Positions 52,930 through 63,478 of a stretch of 64,000 bases of DNA are shown here, one piece after another (positions within the stretch are counted from its first letter, which is position 1; every line of letters begins with the position of its first letter). The position numbers and the translations under genes are program-made. The DNA is from Anthoceros angustus. Taxonomy: Eukaryota > Streptophyta > Anthocerotopsida > Anthocerotales > Anthocerotaceae. Under the pieces are notes generated by a model that did no database searches, was not told where the DNA came from, and was given only the letters and a program-made list of their open reading frames with translations. Where the stretch lies: assembly GCA_010909165.1 (NCBI GenBank), contig MU008151.1:744001-808000 (forward strand). The letters are read 5' to 3'.

Positions 52930-55900
52930 ATGGATGCGTTCAGGAAGCAGCTGGATGCGTTAATGGGAGCAAATCGAAACGGGGACGTGCGAGAGGTGAA
53001 GCGGAAATACTACGACCGTGATGTCTGTCGCCTCTACCTCACCGGCCTATGTCCGCATGACCTCTTTCAGCTCACGGTGCCTCACCTACTCCTGAAAATG
53101 CTGCCTCACTTTCATCAACTTCTCTACTTCGTTCCGTGAAGCCGATTTGCGCAAAACATCGGTTTGACTTGTGGATTGTGGTTAGACGTACGTCCTGGAG
53201 TCTCCAGTAGTGCTGTGCTAGGTCTTACCGACTTTCGTCTTTTATGGACTTTGGTACCCGCTTCGGTGTTTTCAGCCCGCATAGAAATCGACTTGGTCGG
53301 AGCTGCAGCTGTTACCTGTTTCTGCGTTCTGGAAAATTGGGATCATTGGGGTCTTTCTATGCTTAGCAGCTCTGACGTTCCTTTTTGTGTGCTGCAGAAG
53401 ATGGATTTAGGTCCCTGCTCCAAGTTTCACTCATTGCAACTTAGGAAAGAGTATCCTTCTTGGGTAGCCTGTTTTTGCTTGTCTTTGTCGTCAGGTTTGG
53501 AATCGAGCTGTGGATGTTGTGCCTCTCCTTAACGCTTATTAGGTATGAGGAAGCAAAAGCAAAAGGAAAGGATTGCTATGATAGAGAGCTGGAAGATTGC
53601 TTGGAGAAGCATGTTGTGGAATGCGACAGGAAGATTGCAAGAGCTCTTAAGCGGCTCGAGGATGATGATGTTGGAGCGGCCACAGCCATTGCCGTATCAG
53701 AAGTGACGAAGGTGTCTGCTGGCATCTCTTTTTGCAGTAATGAAAATCCTTAGTGGAGTAACAAGTTTTGTCATTTTGAGTCATTGTGAGAATAGTGGTC
53801 CTGCTTGGATAAGACTGACTTTTATAAAATTACCAGTCTACCGAAGCCAGTGAGTATACAAGGCAGATCAAGGAGAAGTTGAAAGAAGCTGAATATCTTG
53901 GTAGGCATCTGGCGATAAATAACTTTTCTCGTACATATTGTGGTGACTTTGGTTTGCTAGGATAGTGTCAGCTGTGATTCAGCTTTGGGTTAGTTGCACT
54001 TACTGGATGACTTGATTTGCAGATCTGGAAGGGAAGACAGATGAGAAAATTAGGATACTGGAGACCGTTGAGGAACTTAGAGCCAAGCGTGCTGATCGGC
54101 AGGTGTGTATGCAGTCGTATGTATGACCTTTGATACAGTTCTAGTGTTCTTCTGTTTTGCTAAGTTGGCTCTGGTGCAGGCTATGTCCCTGCTGGAGGCC
54201 TTCAACAAAGACAGGGCCATGGCCCCTCAACCACTTCCCAATCCACCTCCTCTAGCACCATTGCCAACGCTGGGGACTTTGGCACCCGACCCTAGAACAC
54301 AGGAGCTAATCAGGCAGAAGCTTAAAATTGCTGAGGAGCTTGGTATGTCCTCTAGGACGTGTCCTCTGCATTCAAGGATGTCTTTGGGATCATGGTCATG
54401 TACCTTGTCCTGCCTAGTTGTCCTTCTCAGTGTATCTTGATGGTTGTTGGAATATCTGTGTCATTGACCTCAGGTGAGCAAGGACGAGTGGATGAGGCAC
54501 AAAAGGCCATGGAGGAGGCCGAAGCTCTCAGGAAGGTATTCCTCCCGAGGCCCGTGATGTGATGGATGAGTTGTCTTCCCGGACCATTTATGTCTTAGGG
54601 TTACTTATTGAGACTGTGGGGTGCAATTGCCTGCAGCTTGGTTCGAGACTTGAACAAGGAACAGATCCCTTGAAGACGGCTGCGCAGGATGTTCGTGTGG
54701 TAAGTTACCATGTGGTCAATCGTTTGTTTGCTAGGGAGGAAGATCAGAAGTTGCTTGCTTGCATTCTCAATATCAAGAAGTCATTGAAGACTTGGCTAGA
54801 TTCTTGACTCCTTTGGGAACTGAAGGTGCAGGCTGATCAGAAGCTTCGTGTCTGTGACATCTGTGGAGCGTTTCTAAGCATATACGATAGGTATGTAGTT
54901 ACACCTCTAGAGTCTTCACTCACTTGGTTGGTGGCTGCACCCCTTAATTGCCAATGTTGGTGTTTGGCAGAAGGAAAGTCTTGGGTCTTGGAGATGGCAT
55001 TCCACACTTGTTGACTGTATGTATTTTGCTTCTCCAAGTTTGATTCAGTATTGTGCCACTTATTTCAGGATCAGCTTTTCGCTATTATTGCGGCAAGTTG
55101 AAGTGCAAATAGTGTCTGTCTGGCATTGTGATATATTGCTGTGTCAAAGGAATTTTGTTTCCAGCTGCACTTCGTGGGGTGTGTCTAATCTCTGCCTGAG
55201 AATGCATGGCATTGTCAAAATGCTCACGACTAGTCTGTGATACTAAGATAAAGGAACCATGATGGCATTTTCAACAGTGATCGCCGGCTGGCTGATCATT
55301 TTGGCGGAAAACTTCATCTTGGGTACATGCAAATACGGGAGAAGCTAATGGATCTGAGGGTAAGTTAATTTTCTGGCCATGGCCTTTCGCTGTCAGTTTG
55401 GTGGAACAAGCAGTGTGTTGGGTGACATGCAGTCACAGTCGGCATAGGCTGCAACCTGTTTAATCGTTTGTGTTCGTCTTCCCTCATGTAGGAGGAGAGG
55501 ATCAAGCAGTTGAAAGAACGGGATGGAGAGGATGAGAAGTAAGTGTCTGGATCCTAACCCGAGTGTATGTGCTTTGAGTGATGTACTGATACTGATGCTA
55601 TCTAGTCAGCAGTTCTGTATTGGTGGCCTACGTCTCAGCGTCTGTATATCCTTTGTATTTATATATGTCCAGGTCACGAGGACGCTCTGGTACAGAATCA
55701 ACTGAAACCACTAAAGAGCCAGAGCGGCACTGGGGAAAGGATAGAGAACAGGAAAGGGATAGACAAGGTGACAGAAGTCACGATGGCGAGCATCAAAACA
55801 GGGATCGAGACCGTGACCTCAGACGGGGTCACAAGTTCGTGGGCAAAGACAGGGATAGGAAAAGGAGAAGGGAGAGAGAAGATGAAGTGTACAGGCACGG

Positions 55901-56021
55901 AGACAGGAGGCATGGAGATCAGGTATCTGGGAATCGCTTTCACAAATCTGGAGGTCACAGGGACCGGGATCGGGACCGGGACTGGAATCGTCATGGGGAT
56001 AGGGACAGGGAGAGACCTTAA
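52930..56021 (+). CDS. LUC7-like U1 snRNP-associated splicing factor
   Basis: Twelve exons are inferred: 52930-53076, 53398-53450, 53543-53711, 53837-53900, 54023-54102, 54180-54342, 54474-54535, 54637-54699, 54832-54890, 55278-55359, 55492-55538 and 55673-56021. They give 445 residues. LUC7 proteins sit in the U1 snRNP and help choose weak 5' splice sites. The N-terminus MDAFRKQLDALMGANRNGD starts a CCCH zinc finger (Cys33, Cys41, Cys56, His60). A helical, charged middle follows (YEEAKAKGKDCYDRELEDC), then a C2H2 finger (Cys275, Cys278, His294, His300) with DRRLADHFGGKLHLGY. The C-terminal exon is an arginine/aspartate/glutamate-rich low-complexity tail typical of the family. The acceptor of exon 9 could be six bases earlier. 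The proline-rich stretch near residues 165-190 is unusual. Confidence 0.92.
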
Positions 56022-57535
56022 CACGTGAAGGGGGAGTTGATGGGCATCTCGGGCTCTACCAGTAAGGGACAGCTGGGATTTGTTTGAATCACGCCTCCCA
56101 CAGTCGTGGTTGGCTGCTTTTGAGATCTCAACGAGGGCTGGACGGGTACGATGTCGAGGGATGTGGAAAGAATTTTTGAACAGGACTTACTTGTACATGT
56201 GCACTCAGAAACATCGTCCATGAAAATGACAAGATTTGAGAATATGTATACGAGTCGGGCATTTAGTTTTCTTATTGATTGGGCGAAACGAACTGATACT
56301 GAACATGTGATCTGTTTTTCGCCCTTGTTAGGGCTCCACTTCCTTTCTCACTAGCATCTCACACTGCATAGCTTGAGAAATGAATACATCGGCCTGATTA
56401 ATGTTAACAGCGTGGTTTTGGTCCACGGGTTTTTCTTTGTATTCATAATTAACGTACAAGATTTTCCACTGCTCGTATGTCTCTCACTGAAGTTTTGAGG
56501 CATAGGTATTCCGGTAAAATTTTAAATTATCTGGATTTCGGGCAGCAGATAATCTGGGACTCAGATACGGAACTTAAAAAACTCTGTGCACGTAGAATTG
56601 GAATGTAACGAGACGTGGGAATGTAAGATACTCAAACTCAAAGTAACTTAAAAATATAATATACTCAAATATTCACTTTAAAGTATACTCGGAATGAAAG
56701 AAAGTTGGGAACGTTTGATACCAAGGTTAGTAATCGGCTCTTGGCGGTTCTTGGCTTCCTACCAATATATGAACTCGAAATGCTTTTTTGAGAACTCTTT
56801 CAGTCATTTTGCAATGCAATAACGAGACTAAGATGATGAGACCTCTGACCTCATCTTCTATAATTTCATCAACATAGATCAAGACCGTGATCAAAATATT
56901 TGTGCGTCAAATGCAAAAAATCTTTATATATGATATTTAAAATCCCAGTGTTTTATTTTCTTTCTCTTCTCATTCTATCCGTGCCCACACTTCATTTTCT
57001 TTCTCTTCTCATTCTATCCGTGCCCACACTTCATTTTCTTTCTCTTCTCATTCTATCCGTGCCCACACATGTGCAGCCCTACAGTATCTGGTAACGAGAG
57101 GCACCACGTTGTAGTCCTTTACTGACTATTGTGTGATACTAAAGGTGTCCAACAGCGAACACGGTCACAGAATTTGATATGAACCACAAATCCCCAAAGC
57201 CCCAAAGCCCATACACCACGTGGGTACCACATCTGCAATAATTGAGCATGCAAATAAAAACCTCAAGTCTTCACAGTATAGTGTTGGTTGTTGGGTCATT
57301 ATGGGATTCCCTGATATGGAGCAAGCTTTGCTAAGAAAGGAACATGACATACACCATATCACTCCACGATGTATACACAACAGGAAAACCCTGTTAAGCA
57401 TAAGTTACAAGAAAAAAATGCAATGGCATAGCGTACTAGATTCTGTTTTTCAATTCTCAAACTCATACACAATCACACCTTTCTGTTTTTCGATACTCAA
57501 ACTCATTGATATACCACCACAGCGAGGGGAAAACT
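56022..57535. other. Intergenic region
   Basis: The left part is the LUC7-like 3' region. The rest is AT-rich, with the 39 bp repeat at 56952-57069 and no supported gene. Confidence 0.5.
56952..57069. repeat. 39 bp tandem repeat, three copies
   Basis: ATTTTCTTTCTCTTCTCATT plus CTATCCGTGCCCACACTTC is repeated with an exact 39-base period; GTGCCCACAC lies at 56981, 57020 and 57059. The three copies are virtually identical, suggesting a recent expansion. Confidence 0.93.
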
Positions 57536-57856
57536 ATGGGCGATAAGGTCGACATATGGAATGAGCTCGAAGACGCAGCTGCCAGCAGGAAGCTCAAATC
57601 AACAACAGACCCCGCGGTGCCTAAAAGTTCAATCAGGACTTCTGGCAGAAATGTCAGCAAGACGGCATGTGTTTCCAGCAGAAATGCCAGGAAAACGGCG
57701 TTGGTTTCTAACACAAACGTCAGCAAAAAGGCAGTCGCAAACGAACATGCAACCACAAGGGGTTCCCGTCTCCAGCAGAATCGTCCACTTGTAGCGATCC
57801 AACACCACAAGTTCCACAGAGACTCCTGCATTAAGCGAGCCAGGCGCTCGTGGTGA
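57536..57856 (+). CDS. Hypothetical basic protein with short internal repeats
   Basis: An open frame of 106 residues starts MGDKVDIWNELEDAAASRKL and continues with three imperfect repeats of about 13-14 residues built on S.RN.(S/R)KTA.VS (about 57633-57740). It then becomes a basic C-terminus ending RARRSW. I recognise no family. The repeats are reflected in the DNA as a ~39-42 base period, so the frame may be a by-product of a minisatellite. An unspliced remnant or first exon is possible. No splice partner was identified. Confidence 0.3.
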   Translation: MGDKVDIWNELEDAAASRKLKSTTDPAVPKSSIRTSGRNVSKTACVSSRNARKTALVSNTNVSKKAVANEHATTRGSRLQQNRPLVAIQHHKFHRDSCIKRARRSW

Positions 57857-58166
57857 AAGGGGGCCAAGACCACGACTCAGCGATGCCTCCAAGCTCTGGA
57901 ACTAGAGGCCCCTACCTGAGACACCCCGTGAATGGCCCCACATGACCCCAATCCAGAAACTGAGACAACACCCTAAACGAGCGAGCGGGACAATCCCCAA
58001 CAAACCTTCCCCTCAGACAGTAGCAAACATGGACGAGCACAGAGATAGCACAGAGAAATGCAAACTAACAATCGCAAGAGGACTCCAACCCTCTAGCTTG
58101 GAATTGATGAATTCTACAAAAATTAAGGAGCCCACAACACGTGGTCTTACACATGAGACTGGCATC
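57857..58166. other. Intergenic, 3' flank of RPL31
   Basis: I see no gene. The right part should contain the 3' untranslated region of the minus-strand RPL31. Confidence 0.5.
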
Positions 58167-58692
58167 CTAATCATCCTCCTCCACAACCTTGGTTCCCAGG
58201 CTGGAAAACCCGGTCTGCGGCACCTCGGCAGCTGTCACATACGAGTACAGCTCCTCCTTTGCATCCTCGTCGTCGTTGCGCTTCCTGGCGATACGCACAC
58301 GGATTCTAGTAGGGACGTTCCTCACGCCCCGGCTCCAGATGTGCTTGTTCAGCTTCACATCCAGCCTCACGTCGGTAGTCCCCATGGCCTTCTGTGCGAA
58401 CTTCCTGATCTCCTTCACAGCCTTGGGAGCCATCTTCTTGAAAGTGCTGCAAGCCCACGGGATGTCAGCAGAGTCTAAACCCTAAACTAGCACAGCACGG
58501 CCCGGCACAGCGCAGGGCAGGGCAGCGCAACTGAGGTACAAATCACCATCTGCTCCACACACACACATCCTACATAGCGAAGCAATTGTTCCTCGCCACA
58601 GAGACATACCAGCCATGTAGCCGCTTGTGCAAATTGATAGTGTACTCCCGCGTGACAACCTCGTTAGGTCGCTTCTTCCCCTTTTCCACCAT
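58167..58692 (-). CDS. RPL31: 60S ribosomal protein eL31
   Basis: Two minus-strand exons are inferred, 58610-58692 and 58167-58446, split inside a Cys codon (TG|C), giving 120 residues. eL31 is a protein of the large cytosolic ribosomal subunit near the peptide exit tunnel. The sequence follows the family throughout: [20 protein letters not shown], then [59 protein letters not shown], ending GTKVVEEDD. Telo-box elements (AAACCCTAA) occur in the leader/promoter and in the intron, which fits a ribosomal-protein gene. It is divergent from USE1, whose start is 425 bases away. Confidence 0.96.
58477..58485. promoter_or_regulatory. Telo-box in RPL31 intron 1
   Basis: AAACCCTAA (plus-strand reading) lies within the intron between 58446 and 58610. 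The same element is found 107 bases upstream of the start codon. In plants telo-boxes are common near the transcription start of ribosomal-protein genes. Confidence 0.6.
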
Positions 58693-58798
58693 GGCGCCAG
58701 CCGCTGAAACACGACACCGGCAAAGAGACCAAGCGCACTGTCAACTCCAGCCGCCTTGAAAAGAGGCCCTCGTAGGCTTCCTCCTTCGTTTTAAGGCC

Positions 58799-58807
58799 AA
58801 ACCCTAA
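58799..58807. promoter_or_regulatory. Telo-box upstream of RPL31
   Basis: AAACCCTAA lies 107 bases upstream of the RPL31 start codon, in the divergent region shared with USE1. It is the established promoter element of many plant translation genes, bound by telomere-repeat-binding or Pur-alpha-type factors. Which factor acts here is unknown. Confidence 0.65.
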
Positions 58808-59117
58808 TAAAGATGAAAACCCCCTAGAATTGAGGGACTTGAGAGGCATTTAAATAGGTACGTAGGTAGGTGCCTACCGATATTCCATACCTACAGACCT
58901 ATATATGCAGGTACCTAGGTCTTTGGATATGGCGCGGGGATCATTTCTGAATTAGCGCTTTATAAAAATGAATAACGCAACTTAAGCATTAGGACAGGTT
59001 GGGGAGACTGTCCGGGGGTCACAAAAACGTGGAGGAGCTAAGTTACAGCGCGTATGATGTCAAAGCGACGGAGACCATTCATGTAGAAACAGCCAGGGGG
59101 ATCCGTTTTGTGTGGAA
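58808..59117. other. Divergent promoter region RPL31/USE1
   Basis: About 310 bases separate the telo-box from the USE1 start. The stretch includes GTAGGTAGGTGCCTACC-like short palindromic repeats at 58860-58880. No further element is clear. Confidence 0.45.
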
Positions 59118-60466
59118 ATGGGGGTCAGCAAAGCGGAGGTGAAGCTGCGTCGTCTGCTGGCAGCGTTGTCAGAGCAGACGAACCTAGCGAAATTGAAGCA
59201 TGTGAGGAGAAGTTGTTTGCCATTGGCATCGGACACATCTTGGTCTGCTAATTCTTGCTGACTATCTGGACGGCTGTCTATGCAGTATTTGGCAACTTCG
59301 AGGGAACAGCTACTGATTCTCACGGGAGAGGACGCGGAAAATCTGCCCAGGTGTGTAAGATCGAGTCTGAGATGTTGTCTAAACCTTGGATTGGAGGCAT
59401 TGGCAGTCCTTGAAAGGGTATTTTGGCGCAGAATAACCCCTGCTAAGACAAAGGAGTATTCGGACCGCATTCTAGCATTGGCCGAGAAACTCAACGCAAA
59501 TCCTCCGGTTAGACGTCTTGCTTTGTCTGTATGTGCAGTAAGGAGAGGCACGGGGTGCAGTCCCTACGTTTCGGTATGGTTGATTGCTAAGATGCTTCTG
59601 TTATGCTTGCAGTTGGATGTATGGGACAGCTTGAGACCAGAAGATGATAGTCATTTGAATCTGGCATCCACGGCTGCTGTCACGGCAGCTGGCCCAGACA
59701 TCCAACACCCTGTTCCTCATGCTGCATCTGTGCCCTCTCAGAGTGACCCTGCGTCTCTCAGGCGACGGAACATGTGAGGAGGAAGTGTTAGGCTTTTTGT
59801 GCACTGAGCATATCCGGTTATTTTGCGGGTTGTGCATGTGACAATTTTGTTGCTGCTTGTCTCACGGCTTGTGTCAACAGCGTCAAGGACAAGGACAGCA
59901 AAAAGGAGAGCTCTCATGGAGCTGGAGATGACCAAAAATTGGACTCTGACACACACAAGATCTTGCAGAGACACAGGTGATTCTGCAGCTGCGTGTTGTA
60001 TCCTTTGCGTGTGCCAGCTTTGTTTCACGATTTTCGTTGAGTCAGCCAGCCAGGACTGACTTTGTGCAAGGGTCCTGGTTTTCAGGCAACTTCAGGAGGA
60101 TTTAACAGATGAGATGGTCCTCCTGGCTCGGCAAATCAAGGAAACCAGTCTTATGATGGACCATTCACTGCGTGATACGGAAAAGGTGGCGCCTGTGATT
60201 CCCAAGTTGAACGTTTGTTGGCCTGTGTGAAATTCTGCAGGTCACAATGATCTGCCTTGACACTGATTAAGGTGTCGTTGTCTCATTAGGTTCTGGATTC
60301 GACAGAACGAGCCGTAGAGCACAGTCTTGAAGCAACAAAGCAGGCAAATCTGAAAGCAGGAGAAATCTACTCCAAGAGTTTTGGCACAAATTGTTTAACG
60401 TGCTTAGCTGTGTTTATTATGTGCGGGATGTTCATGTTCATGGTGTTGCTCATTCGCCTGACATGA
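59118..60466 (+). CDS. USE1: Use1-type SNARE (Golgi-to-ER retrograde traffic)
   Basis: Seven exons are inferred: 59118-59201, 59286-59350, 59432-59528, 59613-59773, 59881-59976, 60086-60185 and 60290-60466, giving 259 residues. Use1 is an ER SNARE used for fusion of COPI vesicles with the ER. The N-terminus [17 protein letters not shown] and the segment around [20 protein letters not shown] match plant Use1 proteins. The SNARE helix runs from [20 protein letters not shown] through [19 protein letters not shown]-terminal transmembrane anchor ([20 protein letters not shown]) is followed by IRLT and the stop. Introns are 81-112 bp. The stop lies only 178 bases from the convergent PPR-DYW stop at 60644. 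Confidence 0.92.
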
Positions 60467-60643
60467 CGAGACGTAGAACATCATGGCTTTTCAGAAAGCC
60501 AATGCATGGCTTTTGTACATTCATCGCCATAAGCTACTGCTTCTGTACTTTTCGCGCGTGTTGCTTGGCCCGTGATCGGAGGGTCGTTCGAATCTGAATT
60601 GCCGCAATCTGCATTCGTGTTGTAAACAATTCTCAGCACAACG

Positions 60644-63478
60644 TCAATGCAGGTCTCCGCATGAACAAGACCCGTCAAGAAAACGATGTACTCGGTGTGC
60701 GTCTCTAACTATAATCTGTCGCTTCTCGAGACGGGACATAAGCTTGGTGCTACTGTGGCAGTCATTGCACATGCGAAGATTTTTAGTGACAAGCAAAGAA
60801 GTGCCCTCTGGTGTATTCAGCAGACCATAGGCCAAAGCCAGTTTCTCCGCATGTCCACACAAAGCATCTTCCTTCTCCTGCTCAGACACTGCCTTCAGCA
60901 CCAGATCCGTTTGCGGCTTATGTCCCCCTTGCTTCAACCTCATACTCACAGTCTTCAGGGTCGACGAGATGTCAGTCCTTTCCTCACCCACGGTGAACTC
61001 GTGAACTTTGTTCATCACCTCGATGCACACTTTAGCAGGCTTCTTCCAAGCACATGCAGCCTTTCTTAGGCTCTCTATTCTATCGACATCCGTCCACCTG
61101 CCAGCACTTGCATAAATGGTACCCATGAGAACGTAGGCTGCTGCATTCCCAGGTTCCAGTTTCACAAGCCGGTCAAAACATCGCTTTCCCCGTTCAGCAT
61201 CATCATGACTTTTACAAGCACTGAGCAAGGATGTCCATCCCACAAGGTAATGTCTGAGCTGTGCCTTGTGTAGTACGTCTTCTGCCTCGTTGAGGCAGCC
61301 TGACCGACCAAGGAGATCCACCATACAATTGTAGTGGTCATCGGTTGGCATGATGCTGTAGTCCTCAACCATCATCCTGAAATACTCTCGGCCCTCGTGT
61401 ACCAAACCCCCGTGACTGCAAGCCACAAGTACACAGACAAACGTAGCCCCATTAGGCTCAAAACCCTGCTGCCGCATCTCCGCGACACAGGTCATTGCCC
61501 CTCGACCATCCCCGTGCTCCGCATAGGCATTGAGCAGGACATTCCATGTCACCACGTTTTTGGTAAGCAATCTGTCAAAAACTTGGCGAGCACTTTCCAA
61601 GCTCCCACATTTTGCATACATGTCCACCAGACAGCTGCCAGTAAACACGTCACCTTCCAACCCTCTTTCCACTATTTGTGAGTGAAGCTGCTTTCCCTGC
61701 TGCAGAGCTCCAACACTGGCACATGCTTGCAGCAGGCAAACAAAGGTAACAGAATCAGTTGGTGTAACACCCTCTTCTAGCATACTCGTGTAAAGACCAA
61801 GGGCTTCGCGACCAAGACCATGCTGCACACAACCTGCGACCATGGCAGTCCATGTCACCACAGTCTTACTGGGCAGTCTGTTGAAAACTCTGCGGGCATT
61901 TTCCAAGCTCCCGCATTTCACATACATATCGACTAGGCAGCTGCCAATAGTTTCATCAGATTCAAATCCCCTTTCCTCTATCTGTACATGAAGCTCCTTA
62001 CCCTGATGCAGAGCTCCGACACTGGCACATGCTTGCATAAGGCACACAAAGGTGACACGATCGACTGGGGTTATGGATTCCTGTTGCATCCTCGAATAAA
62101 GAGCAAGAGCTTCTCCACCGAGCCCGTGCTGCGTGTATCCTGAGATCATTGCACTCCATGTCACCTCATCTCTGGTGGGCAAACTGTCAAACACTTTGCG
62201 TGCGTCTTCAATATTCCCACATTTTGAATACATATCCACCAGGCAGTTGCCCACAGGCACATTGGCTTCCAGTCCTCTTTGCTGAATATGAACATGAAGC
62301 TGCTTCCCCCGGTGCAGAGCTTGAACACTGGCACACGCTTTCAGTAGACAAACATAAGTTACATGATTGACTGGAATTATGCCCTCCTGCTGCATATCCG
62401 CGTACAAGTCCAGGGCTTCTTGACCCATGCCCCGCTGTGCATATCCTGCAATCATGGCAGTCCATGTAACCACATCTCTTGCTTGCAACTCATCAAACAC
62501 TAGTCGTGCATCATCTAAGCTTCCACATTTTGCATACATGTTAACCAGGCTGTTGCCCACGATAGTGTTGCCTCTGACGAAGCTGGCCAAAACGTCAGCA
62601 TGGACCTCTCTGCCAAAATCCAGATCCTCCGCCACCGCGCACGCCTTGAGAACTGCTACAAACACATGGTTGTCTGGCTCCACCGCTGAATACCTCATCC
62701 GTCGATACAGACTCATGGCATCCACGGGCTGACCATGTCGAACATGCCCTAAAATGATGGTGGCCCACATGTAGGCATCTGGTGCAGTCACGTCATCCAA
62801 GACTCGCACAGCTTCCGCCAATTTCCCATGACAAACATACATACCCATAATGTGATTACCCAAGAATGCATTCGACTCATACCCACTTCTCAGAGCAAGA
62901 GCATGAACTCGCCTGCCAAGGACCAGATCCTCCTCTGCTATGCACCTCTTCAGAAGACAATACAATAGAGAGGTATCAACATAAGCCCCTTGCTGCACCA
63001 GAAGGGCCAACGCCTCAACAGCCTCCCTCAGCTCCCCTTCCTCACACCGTATTCTCAGCATCTCATCCTCTGGACCATCTTCCCTGCCTGAAGGAACCCA
63101 CGAGGCCAGCTCCAAATCCACCCACCCAGGTTTGAAACAGTCTCCCAGCCACAGGGCCTGCTTAGACGTCTTGTGCCTGAAGTCAGGATGCCGGGGGCTC
63201 CTCTTATCTGCCCTGTTGTCCCACCACTGTGTAGGGTCAAGAAAAAAGCGTTGCCACAGGAGCTCCAGTCGCTCCTTCTCTGCAACACCGAATCCTTGAG
63301 TACCCAAAGTCTCCTCACCACTAGCACCCGGCCTTCTTGGTGAATGCTGACTTGCAGGAACACATAATCGGTGTTGCTGGTTCACCGCAATGCCCGAGTC
63401 GGGAATCACCCAATTGGGCACGGGAACTGGAAGCTGCAGCGTCATGCCTTGTCCGGAGTCATGTGCGTGATTCGGCAA
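60644..63478 (-). CDS. PPR-DYW:KP protein with N-terminal PDF motif, intact
   Basis: An uninterrupted frame of 944 residues. A PDF-type motif lies at residues 81-120 (DPTQWWDNR..PRHPDFRHK..ALWL..PGW), as in OSB organellar ssDNA-binding proteins. P-L-S PPR triplets fill about 150-700, followed by E1/E2 (LLSACKSHDD) and a PG box of KP type (WKKPAKVCIEV, residues 811-821). The DYW cytidine-deaminase fold has HAE (876-878), CNDCH (904-908) and the second zinc site ending CSCGDLH instead of CGDYW. All catalytic and zinc residues are present. Standard DYW domains convert C to U in organelle RNA; KP domains have been linked to the reverse U-to-C reaction. Expected in plastid or mitochondrion, though I cannot confirm a targeting peptide. 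The first ATG is at 63478. Confidence 0.93.
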   Translation of the reverse strand: MPNHAHDSGQGMTLQLPVPVPNWVIPDSGIAVNQQHRLCVPASQHSPRRPGASGEETLGTQGFGVAEKERLELLWQRFFLDPTQWWDNRADKRSPRHPDFRHKTSKQALWLGDCFKPGWVDLELASWVPSGREDGPEDEMLRIRCEEGELREAVEALALLVQQGAYVDTSLLYCLLKRCIAEEDLVLGRRVHALALRSGYESNAFLGNHIMGMYVCHGKLAEAVRVLDDVTAPDAYMWATIILGHVRHGQPVDAMSLYRRMRYSAVEPDNHVFVAVLKACAVAEDLDFGREVHADVLASFVRGNTIVGNSLVNMYAKCGSLDDARLVFDELQARDVVTWTAMIAGYAQRGMGQEALDLYADMQQEGIIPVNHVTYVCLLKACASVQALHRGKQLHVHIQQRGLEANVPVGNCLVDMYSKCGNIEDARKVFDSLPTRDEVTWSAMISGYTQHGLGGEALALYSRMQQESITPVDRVTFVCLMQACASVGALHQGKELHVQIEERGFESDETIGSCLVDMYVKCGSLENARRVFNRLPSKTVVTWTAMVAGCVQHGLGREALGLYTSMLEEGVTPTDSVTFVCLLQACASVGALQQGKQLHSQIVERGLEGDVFTGSCLVDMYAKCGSLESARQVFDRLLTKNVVTWNVLLNAYAEHGDGRGAMTCVAEMRQQGFEPNGATFVCVLVACSHGGLVHEGREYFRMMVEDYSIMPTDDHYNCMVDLLGRSGCLNEAEDVLHKAQLRHYLVGWTSLLSACKSHDDAERGKRCFDRLVKLEPGNAAAYVLMGTIYASAGRWTDVDRIESLRKAACAWKKPAKVCIEVMNKVHEFTVGEERTDISSTLKTVSMRLKQGGHKPQTDLVLKAVSEQEKEDALCGHAEKLALAYGLLNTPEGTSLLVTKNLRMCNDCHSSTKLMSRLEKRQIIVRDAHRVHRFLDGSCSCGDLH
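63119..63238 (-). other. PDF motif (OSB-like) inside the PPR-DYW:KP gene
   Basis: This encodes about 40 residues with the order DP.QWWDNR, K..P..PDF.HK, ALWL and PGW. It is the signature repeated one to three times in plant OSB proteins, where it contributes to single-strand DNA binding. Here it precedes the PPR repeats without an OB-fold domain. Confidence 0.7.
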
